A program made the translations under genes and the position numbers. From positions 1-64,000 of the forward strand of contig NZ_BCMF01000009.1 of the NCBI RefSeq assembly GCF_002217925.1: a DNA stretch of 64,000 nt, in the 5' to 3' direction. Positions 33,799 through 42,724 of the stretch are shown piece after piece. Numbering within the stretch: the stretch's first letter is position 1; each line of letters begins with the position of its first letter. The DNA is from Secundilactobacillus mixtipabuli. GTDB lineage: Bacteria; Bacillota; Bacilli; Lactobacillales; Lactobacillaceae. The notes beneath the pieces are model-generated. The model was not told the DNA's origin. It saw only the letters and a list, made by a program, of their open reading frames with translations, and did no database searches.

Positions 33799-33909
33799 GG
33801 CTGCACCAAGCAGAGACTTGCACCTAAGTCACTTTAGACACAAATCCAAAACCGGGATTTATGTCTAAAGCGTCTTAGGCTCCAGTCTCTAATCGCTTGG
33901 TTCCGCACC
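33799..33909. repeat. Long-hairpin dispersed repeat, family A, copy 3
   Basis: Reverse-oriented homologue of the elements at 3483-3593 and 3605-3717. Arms GACTTGCACCTAAGTCACTTTAGACA and TGTCTAAAGCGTCTTAGGC pair around an AAATCC...GGATTT tip. It starts at the base after the lplA stop codon, so it would be in that gene's 3' UTR. Confidence 0.75.
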
Positions 33910-34920
33910 TTATGCTAACAAGTCCACCAACTCATCCTTCTTAATACCCATGAAGTATTGACTGATATCAACATCAGCAAAGACCTTTTCAAGGTTTTCA
34001 CGGTCATAGCGAATACCCTTCAACTTTTCAGCCAATTCGTTAGCATCCTTCGGGCCGAAGAAATCGCCAAAGAACTTAATCTGGGAAATCTTACCTTGTT
34101 CAACTAAGATTCGAGCATCGATAGTCCCTGAATCAAAGTGTTGACGCTTCTTTACCGTAAATTCTGGTGAAGTCCCGTAGACCCAGTCCCAGTTGTTATA
34201 GTACTGTTCGTAGATCTTGTCGATTTCCTTTTGTTCATCAGGGGTAACAACGTATTCCTTATCCTTGATTTCATCTAGACTATCCACGTGGAATAATTCC
34301 TTCAACAATTTGTCGCGGAATTCCGGTACCGTAATATTTTGATATTCGGGTGCCAAATATGGCTTTAAGTTTGTCACACGAGAACGGACTGATTTGATCC
34401 CCTTTGAGGCAATCTTGTCTGCTGGCACGTTTAACGCATCCGCAATCACGTTTTGATCCACATCCAGCATCAAAGTCCCATGTGAGAATGTCTTACCATT
34501 CTTGGTGTACATAGCATTGCCAGAGAATTTTTTACCGTCGACTAAAATGTCATTCCGGCCTGAAACCTCAACAGAGGTAGCCCCCATGTCGTGCAAGGCA
34601 TCAACAATTGGTTGAACGAAAGACTTGAAGTCACCGAACTGTTCAGAGTTACTATCCAGCACGAAGCTAAAGCACAGGTTACCAAGGTCTTGATAAACCG
34701 CACCACCACCGGACAAACGACGGGTAACAGTAATACCGTGCTCCTCAACGTATTTTTGATTGATCTCTTCCAAAGTGTTTTGGTTGCGACCGACAATAAT
34801 ACATGGTTTCTCATAGTAGAATAAGACTAAAGGTTCACCAAAATCCTTATTGTTCATTAAATACTGTTCAGTAGCTAAGTTACGGCCAATATCATGTGCC
34901 GTCATAGAAACATACCGCAT
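33910..34920 (-). CDS. lplA: Lipoate-protein ligase A
   Basis: A 336-residue enzyme that activates lipoate with ATP and attaches it to the lysine of E2 or GcvH domains. Features: R-R-L-S-G-G-G-A-V-Y-Q-D-L-G-N-L-C-F-S-F, the G-R-N-D-I-L-V-D-G-K-K-F-S-G-N-A lipoyl-AMP site, and a C-terminal lid domain (about 245-336). ATG 34920 follows GGAAGGGAAG. It is downstream of a paralogue on the same strand, separated by about 120 bases. The acceptor proteins are not in the window. Confidence 0.93.
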   Translation of the reverse strand: MRYVSMTAHDIGRNLATEQYLMNNKDFGEPLVLFYYEKPCIIVGRNQNTLEEINQKYVEEHGITVTRRLSGGGAVYQDLGNLCFSFVLDSNSEQFGDFKSFVQPIVDALHDMGATSVEVSGRNDILVDGKKFSGNAMYTKNGKTFSHGTLMLDVDQNVIADALNVPADKIASKGIKSVRSRVTNLKPYLAPEYQNITVPEFRDKLLKELFHVDSLDEIKDKEYVVTPDEQKEIDKIYEQYYNNWDWVYGTSPEFTVKKRQHFDSGTIDARILVEQGKISQIKFFGDFFGPKDANELAEKLKGIRYDRENLEKVFADVDISQYFMGIKKDELVDLLA

Positions 34921-35044
34921 GTCCAAACTTCCCTTCCAAATATTAAGCAACATTCATGTAACTGGTTTTCATTTTACCATACTCATGAAAGGGGTTACAG
35001 CTTGTACACTTAAATTGTGCACGAAAAATGTTCTCAGCTCATTT

Positions 35045-36055
35045 TTAACCCAAAAACTGAACAAATTCATCCAGCGTAATACCCGCAAAGTAGTCGCCCA
35101 CATTGACATCAGCCAGCGCTTGCCGTAATGATAATTGATCGTAGCGAACGTCGACTAACTTCTTGGCTAAATCAACCGCATATTTTTCACCGAAGAAATC
35201 ACCAAAGAAGGTGACTTGCTTGATTCGGCCCTTCTCGACTAACACTCGGGCGTCGATAGTACCCGAATCAAAGTGCTGACGCCGCTTAACCGTAAATTCT
35301 GGTGAAGTCCCGTAGACCCAATCCCAGTTATTATAGTAATCATCGTAGAGTTTTTGAATTTGCTGCTTGTCCTCATCGGTCAGGTGATAGGCTTTATCAG
35401 CTACTTCGGCAAGATCATCAACACCGTAAACTTTACGCAAAATCGTATCGCGAAATTCAGCAATAGTGAGGTTTTGATATTCTGGTTTCAGGTATGGTTT
35501 CAGGTTCGTTACTCTGGAACGAACTGATTTGATCCCCTTTGAAGCCATTTTATCCTTTGGAACGTTGAGTGCGTGAGCGATCACACTTTGATCCACATCG
35601 TACATCAATGTCCCGTGCGAAAACATCTTGTTATCTTTGACATACATCGCGTTACCCGAGAACTTCTTACCATTAACTAAAATGTCGTTTCGACCTGACA
35701 CTTCAATTGAGGTTGCTCCCATTTCTTTAAGTGCATCAACGATCGGCTTAGTAAAGGCCTTAAAGTCGCCAAATCGGTCATCATCACGGTCGACAACAAA
35801 GCTAAATGAGACGTTGCCAAGATCATCGTAAACCGCACCGCCACCGGAAAGCCGCCGAGTGACTTGAATATTATGTTTAGCGACGTAATCTTGATTGATC
35901 TCTTCTAGCGTATTTTGATTTCGGCCGACAATAATGCAAGGCTTTTGATAATAAAAAAGCAGAATAGGTTCATCAAAATCCTTATTATTCATCAAATACT
36001 GCTCGGTTGCTAGATTATAGCCGATGTCTTCCGTTTCCATATTATAGTAGTACAT
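35045..36055 (-). CDS. lplA: Lipoate-protein ligase A, tandem paralogue
   Basis: A 336-residue homologue of the next gene, similar along its full length, with the same R-R-L-S-G-G-G-A-V-Y and K-K-F-S-G-N-A motifs. The C-terminal lid is also intact, so both copies look functional. It has AAAGGAG ten bases before the ATG and a promoter at 36221-36193. The pair probably arose by tandem duplication; division of labour between different lipoyl domains is possible but unproven. Confidence 0.93.
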   Translation of the reverse strand: MYYYNMETEDIGYNLATEQYLMNNKDFDEPILLFYYQKPCIIVGRNQNTLEEINQDYVAKHNIQVTRRLSGGGAVYDDLGNVSFSFVVDRDDDRFGDFKAFTKPIVDALKEMGATSIEVSGRNDILVNGKKFSGNAMYVKDNKMFSHGTLMYDVDQSVIAHALNVPKDKMASKGIKSVRSRVTNLKPYLKPEYQNLTIAEFRDTILRKVYGVDDLAEVADKAYHLTDEDKQQIQKLYDDYYNNWDWVYGTSPEFTVKRRQHFDSGTIDARVLVEKGRIKQVTFFGDFFGEKYAVDLAKKLVDVRYDQLSLRQALADVNVGDYFAGITLDEFVQFLG

Positions 36056-36115
36056 GGGCTTGCTGCTCCTTTAATTGATCTTACTCTAAGTTTACCGCTT
36101 TATAGGTAAAATGAA

Positions 36116-36150
36116 ACCGCTGTAATCAGCTTGATGCCAGTTACAGCGGT
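36116..36150. promoter_or_regulatory. Hairpin in the lplA leader
   Basis: A perfect 10-bp stem (36116-36125, ACCGCTGTAA, with 36141-36150) with a 15-base loop, between the lplA promoter and start codon. No T run follows in either direction. Role unknown. Confidence 0.4.
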
Positions 36151-36192
36151 CTCTTAATGACGGCCGTAGTCGCCAATCATTTCTACGCTTTA

Positions 36193-36221
36193 ATTATGTA
36201 ACCAAACTTATCAAATAACAA
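36193..36221 (-). promoter_or_regulatory. Promoter of the lplA pair
   Basis: Minus strand TTGTTA (36221-36216) and CATAAT (36198-36193), 17 bases apart, giving a leader of about 130 bases. Confidence 0.55.
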
Positions 36222-36317
36222 CGATTTAGTCTGCGAAACAGCTTACAAAATTAGTTTCAAATATGAAAGCGTTGTGTTTAACAAGTTTTCATTTTGTTAA
36301 TACTAGTGGCTAAATTA

Positions 36318-36326
36318 TGGTAAAAT
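36318..36326 (+). promoter_or_regulatory. Extended -10 promoter of usp
   Basis: TGGTAAAAT fits an extended -10 (TGN-TAAAAT). A leader of roughly 95 bases with a small hairpin (TTTTG/CAAAA) follows before the usp start. Confidence 0.5.
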
Positions 36327-36427
36327 AAAGTGTGAAGTACCAGTGGTTCGTTTTGTTGGGCAAAACCATGACGTGCTTACGAAGAAGAATTTTCAGCTAT
36401 TTAGTATTTTGTGAGGGAGTGGCGTAT

Positions 36428-36898
36428 ATGGACCAGCAATACAATAACATTCTCGCGCCGGTTGATGGATCAAAAGCCACCGATCCGGTGTTAGACAAAG
36501 CAATTGAAGTCGCAAAGTTAAACGATACTCATTTAGATATCTTAAACGTTTTGGAAGTTAACCAATTCAGTGACACGTATGGTGGCGCTGTTAGCGGTGA
36601 TGTTATTTACAAGCTTTCTGAAGACGTGCAAGCCCGCTTGACTGAATTAAAACAAAAGGCACTGGATGCTGGTGTTAAGTCAGTTGATATTCACGTTCGG
36701 TTTGGTAATCCTAAACCAGTTATTGCTCGTGAATTTCCAGCTGACCACGATACTCAGTTGATCGTTATTGGTTCAACCGGTTTAACCGCCGTTGAACGTT
36801 TGATGATCGGTTCCGTTACTAACTACGTCAGCCGTTCTGCTGTCTGCGATGTTTTAATCGTTAAGCCAGCTGAATTAGCGAAGTTAGATAAAGATTAA
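36428..36898 (+). CDS. Universal stress protein (UspA family, ATP-binding type)
   Basis: A 156-residue alpha/beta Usp domain. The ATP-binding motif G-S-T-G-L-T-A-V-E-R-L-M-I-G-S-V-T fits G-2x-G-9x-G(S/T), so this is the nucleotide-binding class. Such proteins build up under stress or stationary phase, with poorly defined roles. ATG 36428 follows GAGGGAG; an earlier in-frame methionine would overlap the 5' leader. It is monocistronic, with a terminator just behind it. Confidence 0.93.
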   Translation: MDQQYNNILAPVDGSKATDPVLDKAIEVAKLNDTHLDILNVLEVNQFSDTYGGAVSGDVIYKLSEDVQARLTELKQKALDAGVKSVDIHVRFGNPKPVIAREFPADHDTQLIVIGSTGLTAVERLMIGSVTNYVSRSAVCDVLIVKPAELAKLDKD

Positions 36899-36910
36899 TT
36901 TTTAAACGTC

Positions 36911-36948
36911 AAGCACCCTTGCCCATTCTCGGGTAAGGGTGCTTTTTT
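36911..36948 (+). terminator. Terminator of usp
   Basis: A 14-bp stem (36911-36924 with 36931-36944) and six T's. It ends directly before the ribosome site of the next gene. Confidence 0.9.
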
Positions 36949-36960
36949 GGAGGTGCTCAA

Positions 36961-37872
36961 ATGGCTCAACCCGCACAGTGGCGGTTTAACTGCCAGCTAC
37001 CCAGTGATTTTCAGCCGAAACCCTTACGCCAGCTGCTAATAGATGAATGGTATTTGCCGAAACACTTAATCTTCAGCTTAAAACGCGGTCAGCGGGTATT
37101 AGTCAACGATCAATACTTGCCGGTTAACTTTGATGTGCATCCGGGTGACCATATCTCGTTGGATTTTTTGGCGACCGATTTTGATCACCCATACTCAAAC
37201 GTCACACCAGATAGCGCCGCCACCGTTAAAGTACTCTATGAAGATACCAACTTGCTAGTGGTCAACAAAACTCAGGGCAGTAAAACCCACCCGAATCAAC
37301 CGGATGAAGTTGGCACAACCCTGAATCACGTTGCTGCTTATCTGGCACCTAAAAATCAACAGCCCTATGTGATCAATCGTTTGGATCAAGAAACCAGCGG
37401 GGCGCTGTTAATTGCGAAGAATCCGGCAGTGGTACCCGTTTTAGTCCGGTTAGTGAAAGAAAAATTGATCCGGCGAACTTACCTTACCTGGGTCCACGGC
37501 CGGCTTAATAGCTCACAGGGTCTCATTGCAATGCCGATTGGCCGGAGCTTAACCGATAAGCGGAAGCGGCAGCTAAATGGCGGCCAGCCGCAAATGGCCA
37601 TTACTCGTTACAAGGTTATCGGCCGTAAGCCGGGTGCTACCCTAGTGGCCGTTCAGCTGCAAACCGGCCGTACTCACCAAATCCGGGTTCATTTCGCAGG
37701 CTTGGGTCACCCAATCGTTGGTGACCCGCTGTATGCCAAGGACCCGCGACAACAACGGCTATTACTGCACAGCTGGCAATTACGCCTACCGTTGCCCTTT
37801 TCGTTTCAGCACGTGACGTTAACGGCAAGTTTGCCAGAGACTTTTAAGCAGTTTGAACAGCAAAAGCATTGA
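36961..37872 (+). CDS. RluA-family pseudouridine synthase
   Basis: Isomerises uridine to pseudouridine in rRNA or tRNA. 303 residues; a weak S4-like N-terminal region (about 1-75), then the catalytic domain with N-R-L-D-Q-E-T-S-G (catalytic Asp) and G-R-T-H-Q-I-R-V-H-F. GGAGGTG lies five bases before the ATG. It is the second gene after usp but is separated by a terminator whose T run abuts this ribosome site. The modified position cannot be told (RluD- or YjbO-like). Confidence 0.92.
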   Translation: MAQPAQWRFNCQLPSDFQPKPLRQLLIDEWYLPKHLIFSLKRGQRVLVNDQYLPVNFDVHPGDHISLDFLATDFDHPYSNVTPDSAATVKVLYEDTNLLVVNKTQGSKTHPNQPDEVGTTLNHVAAYLAPKNQQPYVINRLDQETSGALLIAKNPAVVPVLVRLVKEKLIRRTYLTWVHGRLNSSQGLIAMPIGRSLTDKRKRQLNGGQPQMAITRYKVIGRKPGATLVAVQLQTGRTHQIRVHFAGLGHPIVGDPLYAKDPRQQRLLLHSWQLRLPLPFSFQHVTLTASLPETFKQFEQQKH

Positions 37873-37910
37873 TTTGATTTCATAATTAAATCAGGAGTCA
37901 TATCTAATCA

Positions 37911-37955
37911 AAAAGAGTACCCTACAGCTTCTTCTCAGTTGTAAGGTACTCTTTG
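37911..37955. terminator. Terminator between the rlu and marR genes
   Basis: Arms AAAGAGTACC and GGTACTCTTT (37911-37953) enclose CTACAGC...GTTGTAA. It serves the convergent genes on both sides. Confidence 0.75.
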
Positions 37956-37989
37956 TATCAAGATTGGCTTTTCTCATTTAATTTAAGAC

Positions 37990-38430
37990 TTATAACTTAC
38001 TAGCATTTTCAACCATTTTATCCATTACATCCGCAACTTTATCTAAATCTCTCTGTGAAATACCGTCTGTCACTGCATCCTGAAATTGTGACGCAATTGG
38101 AAGAGTTTCCTTTAGAAGCCGCTCTCCATCTGCAGTTAATGAAATTAGCCTTTCCCGTTTATCGGTACGCGATTGCTCGCTGATTATCAATTCTCTTGTA
38201 ACCAGCTTATTTATAACTTTCACCATACTAGGTCCGGTGATACCCACTAAATCGGATAATTGGCGTTGTGTAAGTGGTTGGTGTTGATCAATATAAAATA
38301 AAGACATCCACTCACTTCGAGCAATATTTTCAGTTTTAAGTGCTTGATTAAACTTAGTTGCAAATAATTTACTGCTTCTGGTAGTTATGAACATCATACA
38401 GCTGTTCAAATCAAATCGTTTAGCTGCCAT
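37990..38430 (-). CDS. MarR-family regulator divergent from two OsmC genes
   Basis: A 146-residue winged-helix protein: helix-turn-helix L-T-Q-R-Q-L-S-D-L-V-G-I-T-G-P-S-M-V-K-V-I-N-K-L and wing T-D-K-R-E-R-L-I-S-L. One cysteine (about residue 11, in L-N-S-C-M-M) is near the N-terminus, the area where OhrR-type sensors carry their reactive Cys, which makes a peroxide sensor plausible. A perfect palindrome lies in the divergent region. It probably represses itself and the two OsmC genes. Confidence 0.85.
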   Translation of the reverse strand: MAAKRFDLNSCMMFITTRSSKLFATKFNQALKTENIARSEWMSLFYIDQHQPLTQRQLSDLVGITGPSMVKVINKLVTRELIISEQSRTDKRERLISLTADGERLLKETLPIASQFQDAVTDGISQRDLDKVADVMDKMVENASKL

Positions 38431-38490
38431 ATGCTTTACCTACTTTCCTCGTTGTCGGCATAATTATAACACAAGTTAACATCAAAATAG

Positions 38491-38533
38491 ATAGTTAGCT
38501 AACTATTGACTTAATTCAGGATTCAGTTATACT
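38491..38533 (+). promoter_or_regulatory. MarR-type operator and osmC promoter
   Basis: The 16-bp perfect palindrome ATAGTTAGCTAACTAT (38491-38506) abuts the -35 TTGACT (38506-38511). After 16 bases TATACT (38528-38533) forms the -10. This is a good operator for the divergent MarR protein. Confidence 0.75.
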
Positions 38534-38577
38534 GTGTTTGTGAGCGCTTACACAATAACTCAAAGGAAGTAGATATT

Positions 38578-39015
38578 ATGCCACAGTACACCGCTTCTGC
38601 CAGAAAAACTAATTCCAGTCTACAAGTTGACGTTCATTCTCGTGGTATTCATACCACAATTGATGAACCAGTTAATTCAGGAGGAACCAATACTGGTATG
38701 AATCCAGTGGAATTGGAACTTTGTTCATTAGGATCTTCCCTTCAAGACACTGCAATGAAACTAGCCTCAAAAAACGGCTTCAATTATCAAGAATTGAACA
38801 TTGATTTAGAAGGCGATCTTGATCCAGCGGGATTCATGGGCGATCCAGATATTCGAAACGGTTTTCAAGAAATTCGCTATAAATTGATATTCAAAACTAA
38901 TGAATCACCGGAAAAAAGCCAAAATTTTGCCGACCTGATAAAACAGAATTGTCCGATTGAGCAACTTTTATCAAATGGTATTCCCGTAAAACTAAATGGT
39001 ATTGAAATTAACTAA
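38578..39015 (+). CDS. OsmC-family protein, copy 1
   Basis: A 145-residue OsmC/Ohr fold protein; members reduce organic hydroperoxides with two cysteines. Here Cys near residue 49 (E-L-C-S-L-G-S-S) and Cys near 122 (Q-N-C-P-I-E) take the two family positions, though the surrounding sequence is closer to the YhfA-like branch than to Ohr. First gene of a two-gene unit with another OsmC paralogue, transcribed from a MarR-controlled promoter. Peroxidase activity is inferred. Confidence 0.85.
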   Translation: MPQYTASARKTNSSLQVDVHSRGIHTTIDEPVNSGGTNTGMNPVELELCSLGSSLQDTAMKLASKNGFNYQELNIDLEGDLDPAGFMGDPDIRNGFQEIRYKLIFKTNESPEKSQNFADLIKQNCPIEQLLSNGIPVKLNGIEIN

Positions 39016-39028
39016 GGAGGCTCCCCTC

Positions 39029-39433
39029 ATGGCAATCGAAACCTACAAAGTTTCTGTTAATCATAAAATATCCGATAAAGATTATCATATTAAAGTTCGA
39101 GATTTTAACTTGACACTTTCCTCAGAACCCAATGATTTTCATGTAAATACCTATGAAACAATTTTGGAAGCATTGGGTGCATGTGAATCAATTGTAATGG
39201 CTTCGTTCAACAAGCAAAAAAACTTTAAATATAATAGTCTCTACTACACCTTGGTGGGCAATCAAAATAAAACGGGTCTTTCAGACATTGAAGTTACGGT
39301 TCATTTCAAAACCAACGAATCAAAACAAAAATGTGCTGAATTTGTCGAATTCGCAGAAAATACATGTCCAGTCATGGATAATTTAACTCATACCGTCCCA
39401 ATTACTCGGACTGAAGTTAGTACTGTTCACTAA
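39029..39433 (+). CDS. OsmC-family protein, copy 2
   Basis: A 134-residue OsmC protein with both signature cysteines (A-L-G-A-C-E-S and N-T-C-P-V-M). ATG 39029 follows AAGGAGG, 13 bases after the first OsmC stop. The two copies are only distantly similar to each other, so the pair may form heteromers or act on different substrates. It ends before a bidirectional terminator shared with the ABC genes. Confidence 0.87.
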   Translation: MAIETYKVSVNHKISDKDYHIKVRDFNLTLSSEPNDFHVNTYETILEALGACESIVMASFNKQKNFKYNSLYYTLVGNQNKTGLSDIEVTVHFKTNESKQKCAEFVEFAENTCPVMDNLTHTVPITRTEVSTVH

Positions 39434-39504
39434 CTTGTCCAGATGATCTTTCACTTAAACACCACATGTGGCACCAAACTTTAAGCCTTGATCTTTTAAA
39501 TTAA

Positions 39505-39548
39505 AAAACCAGTCACCATTTCTGTTTGAAATGAGGACTGGTTTTCAT
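39505..39548. terminator. Bidirectional terminator
   Basis: An 18-base arm pair (39505-39522 with 39528-39545, one or two mismatches) between the osmC genes (plus) and the ABC exporter genes (minus). Confidence 0.85.
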
Positions 39549-39560
39549 TTTCCTTTAAAC

Positions 39561-40781
39561 CTACTTATAAGCTACGCCCCTACGCAGTCGTTGCCAGAAG
39601 TGACTTTCATCCGCCTGTAGAATCAGCCCTTTATAGATACTGCTGATGTACCAAGTTAAACCGATGATTGTCAGAATCAAAATTCCTAGCGATATGCCAA
39701 TCTCCATGAAACTCGCTGATTGGTTAATGATCCGTAACGGCATGAAATACGATGAGAAAAACGGCACATAGGACATAATCTTGACCATCAATGCATCCGC
39801 ATTATTCTGGAACGGGAAAGTCGCAAAGAAAGCGATCATACTGAGATAGACGGCAGGATACGCTGCTTTCGAAGCATCTTCAGCCTTCGAAACTAACGCC
39901 CCACTGAACGCCGCTAATATCGTATAGATGATGACGCCTAAGAATAAAAACAGAAGGTTAACGTTAACGAGATTATGCACGACCTGATTAACTAATGAGC
40001 CATACTGGTCAAAGAACGGTTTCGCCATGTTCATCTGCTTAGCTGCGACTAGGCTCACCCAGCCGCCTGCCAGGTATACTAGCAGTTGCGTGGCAATCAC
40101 CATTAACACGCCCAGAATCTTACCACAGAAATACTTAGAGGCAGTGGTACTGGAAAAGACCATTTCCATCACTTTGGCCCCTTTTTCAGAAGCAATTTCC
40201 TGCGCCGTAATTGAAGCGTACGTGGTTAAAATCATGTAAACCATGAAAACTAAGATCCAAAATGACACCATGCGGGCCATTTTAACGATACCTTCGCGTT
40301 TCTGAACTACCTGTTTAAAGGCTGGCTGTACGGACAGTTGTTTCAGCTGCTGCCGCGTCAGCTTAGCTTGGGCGACATTGTTTTGGGTCTGCAATTTGCC
40401 TAAATAACCTGTTAATTGGGCCTTATCTGAGGCTGACATGGCTTCTTTACCGTGATAAACCGCGCTGTACTGCTGACCCGCACTCAAAATAACGTAGCCA
40501 CTAATATCGTTTTTCTTCAATGCATGCTGAGCTGCCTTCGCAGTTGTGAGTTTAGTATCCACGTTGTCTTTACCAGCGACTTGAATGTAGCCTTTACGAA
40601 GCGCTGGTTGTTTGGCGATCACCGCAATATCATCGCTACTGCTAGTTGAGTTAGCAGAAACAAAGCCAACGCCAAACGACACCAGCAGCATGATGAATGG
40701 CGACAGCACCAGAATCACAAAGCTCCACGATTTAACCTGCCGTAAATAAGTGGTCAGCGTCACGATCCACATTTTTTTCAT
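39561..40781 (-). CDS. ABC-2 type transporter permease (NatB-like)
   Basis: A 406-residue permease: one N-terminal helix (residues 15-40), a large extracytoplasmic loop (about 45-175), then five or six helices, the topology of ABC-2 exporters of the NatB/YhaP kind. The conserved E-K-G-A-K-V-M-E-M-V-F-S-S segment follows the third region. It overlaps the ATPase gene by four bases (ATGA). The partner suggests export of Na+ or another small substrate, but specificity is unknown. Confidence 0.85.
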   Translation of the reverse strand: MKKMWIVTLTTYLRQVKSWSFVILVLSPFIMLLVSFGVGFVSANSTSSSDDIAVIAKQPALRKGYIQVAGKDNVDTKLTTAKAAQHALKKNDISGYVILSAGQQYSAVYHGKEAMSASDKAQLTGYLGKLQTQNNVAQAKLTRQQLKQLSVQPAFKQVVQKREGIVKMARMVSFWILVFMVYMILTTYASITAQEIASEKGAKVMEMVFSSTTASKYFCGKILGVLMVIATQLLVYLAGGWVSLVAAKQMNMAKPFFDQYGSLVNQVVHNLVNVNLLFLFLGVIIYTILAAFSGALVSKAEDASKAAYPAVYLSMIAFFATFPFQNNADALMVKIMSYVPFFSSYFMPLRIINQSASFMEIGISLGILILTIIGLTWYISSIYKGLILQADESHFWQRLRRGVAYK

Positions 40782-41671
40782 CTGGGGTCACCCGCTTTCA
40801 ATCGGAAAATCTCGTCTAAAGTTGGCGGTTGCTGGCTGAATTCTTCCATGTACTCGCCATTTGAGAGCTGCTGGAAAATTGGTTTACCGGCAGCGGGATC
40901 GTCTACCCTTAGCCGGTAACGATGATGTGAAAGTTCTGTCACTTCTACGATATGAGGTAACTGCGATAACTGTGCCGTTGGCCAATCCGTTGTCACGAAG
41001 ATTTCGTTTTTCCCGAATTGTTCACGAATCGTCCGAATCTCCCCATGCAAAATCATTTCACCTCTGCGCATCATCACCAACTCATCGCAGAGTGCTTCCA
41101 CGTTGCCCATATCATGGCTGGAAAAGATGATTGCCGCGCCCTCTTTTTTAGCGTTTAAAATGGCTTGCTCCAAAATATCCACGTTCACCGGATCTAAGCC
41201 GCTGAAGGGTTCGTCCAAAATAATCAGCGATGGTCGGTGAATCAACGTACAAATCAATTGAACCTTTTGCTGGTTCCCCTTGGATAATGATTTGATCTTA
41301 TCAGTCTTCTTACCCTTCACTTCAAACCGTTTCATCCACTGATCAATCGCCGGTTTGATTTGCTTAGCGGATTTACCTTTCAACCGTGCCCAATATAGGA
41401 TCTGCTGTTCAACCGTCATCTTAGGCATCAGACTGCGTTCCTCAGGTAAATACCCGATTTGATCGAAGACCCGCTCATTAATCGGCTGATCATCCCAACT
41501 GATTTTTCCATCATAGTGAATAAAACTCAATATGCTATGAAACGTGGTCGATTTACCAGCCCCATTTTGACCAATTAAGCCTAGTATCTCACCCTTTTTA
41601 ACGTTGTAAGTCACGTCGCTTAAAGCTTGTAAATCACCAAACTGTTTCGATAAGTGTTCGATTTTTAGCAT
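40778..41671 (-). CDS. ABC transporter ATP-binding protein (NatA-like)
   Basis: A 297-residue ATPase: Walker A G-Q-N-G-A-G-K-S-T, signature L-S-K-G-N-Q-Q-K-V-Q, Walker B I-I-L-D-E-P-F-S-G-L-D-P and H-loop S-S-H-D. The C-terminal ~80 residues form the DUF4162-type extension seen in NatA/YhaQ ATPases. ATG 41671 is six bases after GGAGG; the adjacent ATG 41674 is also possible. It energises the permease encoded next in the same operon. Confidence 0.92.
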   Translation of the reverse strand: MLKIEHLSKQFGDLQALSDVTYNVKKGEILGLIGQNGAGKSTTFHSILSFIHYDGKISWDDQPINERVFDQIGYLPEERSLMPKMTVEQQILYWARLKGKSAKQIKPAIDQWMKRFEVKGKKTDKIKSLSKGNQQKVQLICTLIHRPSLIILDEPFSGLDPVNVDILEQAILNAKKEGAAIIFSSHDMGNVEALCDELVMMRRGEMILHGEIRTIREQFGKNEIFVTTDWPTAQLSQLPHIVEVTELSHHRYRLRVDDPAAGKPIFQQLSNGEYMEEFSQQPPTLDEIFRLKAGDPR

Positions 41672-41911
41672 CATGCACCTCCCCATTTGCCATGTTCATC
41701 GTTGTGTTTATCATATCAAATAAACCAGGGAAGTAAATGCTTGAGCGCGTTCACAAATATATTAAAAGGCTGTTTATAATCTAAGCGCCCTGTTTCACGC
41801 TCTCAAATTGATTTTCCACGCATCCGTGATACAGTAGGTGATTCTTAACGAGTTCATGAGGTGGCTTTCACTATTATTTAGTATTACTATAACGACGAAG
41901 AGGGATTTCAC

Positions 41912-42589
41912 ATGAAACTCAATAAAATGATTGGTCTCACCGTAGCAACATTGTTAGCAGCTGTCGGAATCGGTCTGTCGACACAAACGAATGTTTCCGC
42001 CAAAAGTTACTCAGGTTATTCATATGCCGAAACAACTCGCCAAATCAAATCTGGCAAATTAACCATCCCTGCAAAGACGCGTGTTTATCTATTTGCACCA
42101 ACAACCAAAAATCATAAAGTTTACGCTAAAATTGATGTGGGCGATTTAAGCTATGATATCAGACATAACAACGAGAACGCAGAAATGACTGTTCCATACA
42201 GTGGCAATTTAAAGGTGTTAAAAGGAAAGTTTCCACGTCCTGTAACAATTGCTAAAGGCAAACAATTTACTACCCAGAGTAATTATATTAAGGCACCCAA
42301 AATTGCCATTACCTCAAATAATTACGTCGAATACTTTGCCAATGGCAATACCGGTACTAAACCAACTTCATCCACAAAGATTACTGCCACTAAGCAAAAG
42401 GGCGATTTAACTCACTATTATGCGAAGAAAAAGATGTTGAAGCTACCTGACAGACACATCTCTAAAAAGGGAAATTATCAGTATCGGTTAGCGGTTCGCC
42501 TCAACAAGAATCACTTTAGCAAATTATTTACCAGCTATTCAGTTGGTACGCTTAAGAATTACTTCTGCTTGCCAGCTCCAATGGCCTAA
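41912..42589 (+). CDS. Secreted hypothetical protein
   Basis: A 225-residue exported protein. A signal peptide (K-L-N-K-M-I-G-L-T-V-A-T-L-L-A-A-V-G, cleavage probably after V-S-A near residue 30) is followed by a lysine- and tyrosine-rich domain without cell-wall anchor or catalytic motif. The composition resembles lactobacillus surface (SLAP-like) modules but is not a clear match. GAAGAGGG precedes the ATG. It is monocistronic with a terminator 12 bases downstream. Confidence 0.7.
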   Translation: MKLNKMIGLTVATLLAAVGIGLSTQTNVSAKSYSGYSYAETTRQIKSGKLTIPAKTRVYLFAPTTKNHKVYAKIDVGDLSYDIRHNNENAEMTVPYSGNLKVLKGKFPRPVTIAKGKQFTTQSNYIKAPKIAITSNNYVEYFANGNTGTKPTSSTKITATKQKGDLTHYYAKKKMLKLPDRHISKKGNYQYRLAVRLNKNHFSKLFTSYSVGTLKNYFCLPAPMA

Positions 42590-42600
42590 AGTTAACACCA

Positions 42601-42630
42601 AAAGGGTCTAGACAGTCTAGACCCTTTTTT
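42601..42630 (+). terminator. Terminator of the secreted-protein gene
   Basis: A 12-bp perfect stem AAAGGGTCTAGA/TCTAGACCCTTT with a three-base loop and six T's. Confidence 0.9.
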
Positions 42631-42640
42631 AATATAGGGG

Positions 42641-42719
42641 CATTTGCGACAGCAACCAAACAATTCTGCTGACTAAACATGGCAAAGTACATGTAGCGGA
42701 GTAAGAAGTTTGGTCGGTG
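42641..42719 (+). repeat. Dispersed repeat family B, partial copy
   Basis: CATTTGCGACAGCAACCA... and the following ~75 bases match the left half of the element at 43150 (both run GCTGACTAAA...GGAGT..GAA). The right, hairpin-forming half is missing, replaced by a terminator at 42725-42777. Confidence 0.65.
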
Positions 42720-42724
42720 ACATT

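Noticed and set aside
36300-36427. Lacto-usp RNA motif or leader peptide before usp
   Set aside because: The ~95-base leader has only one small hairpin, and the upstream in-frame extension has no ribosome site.
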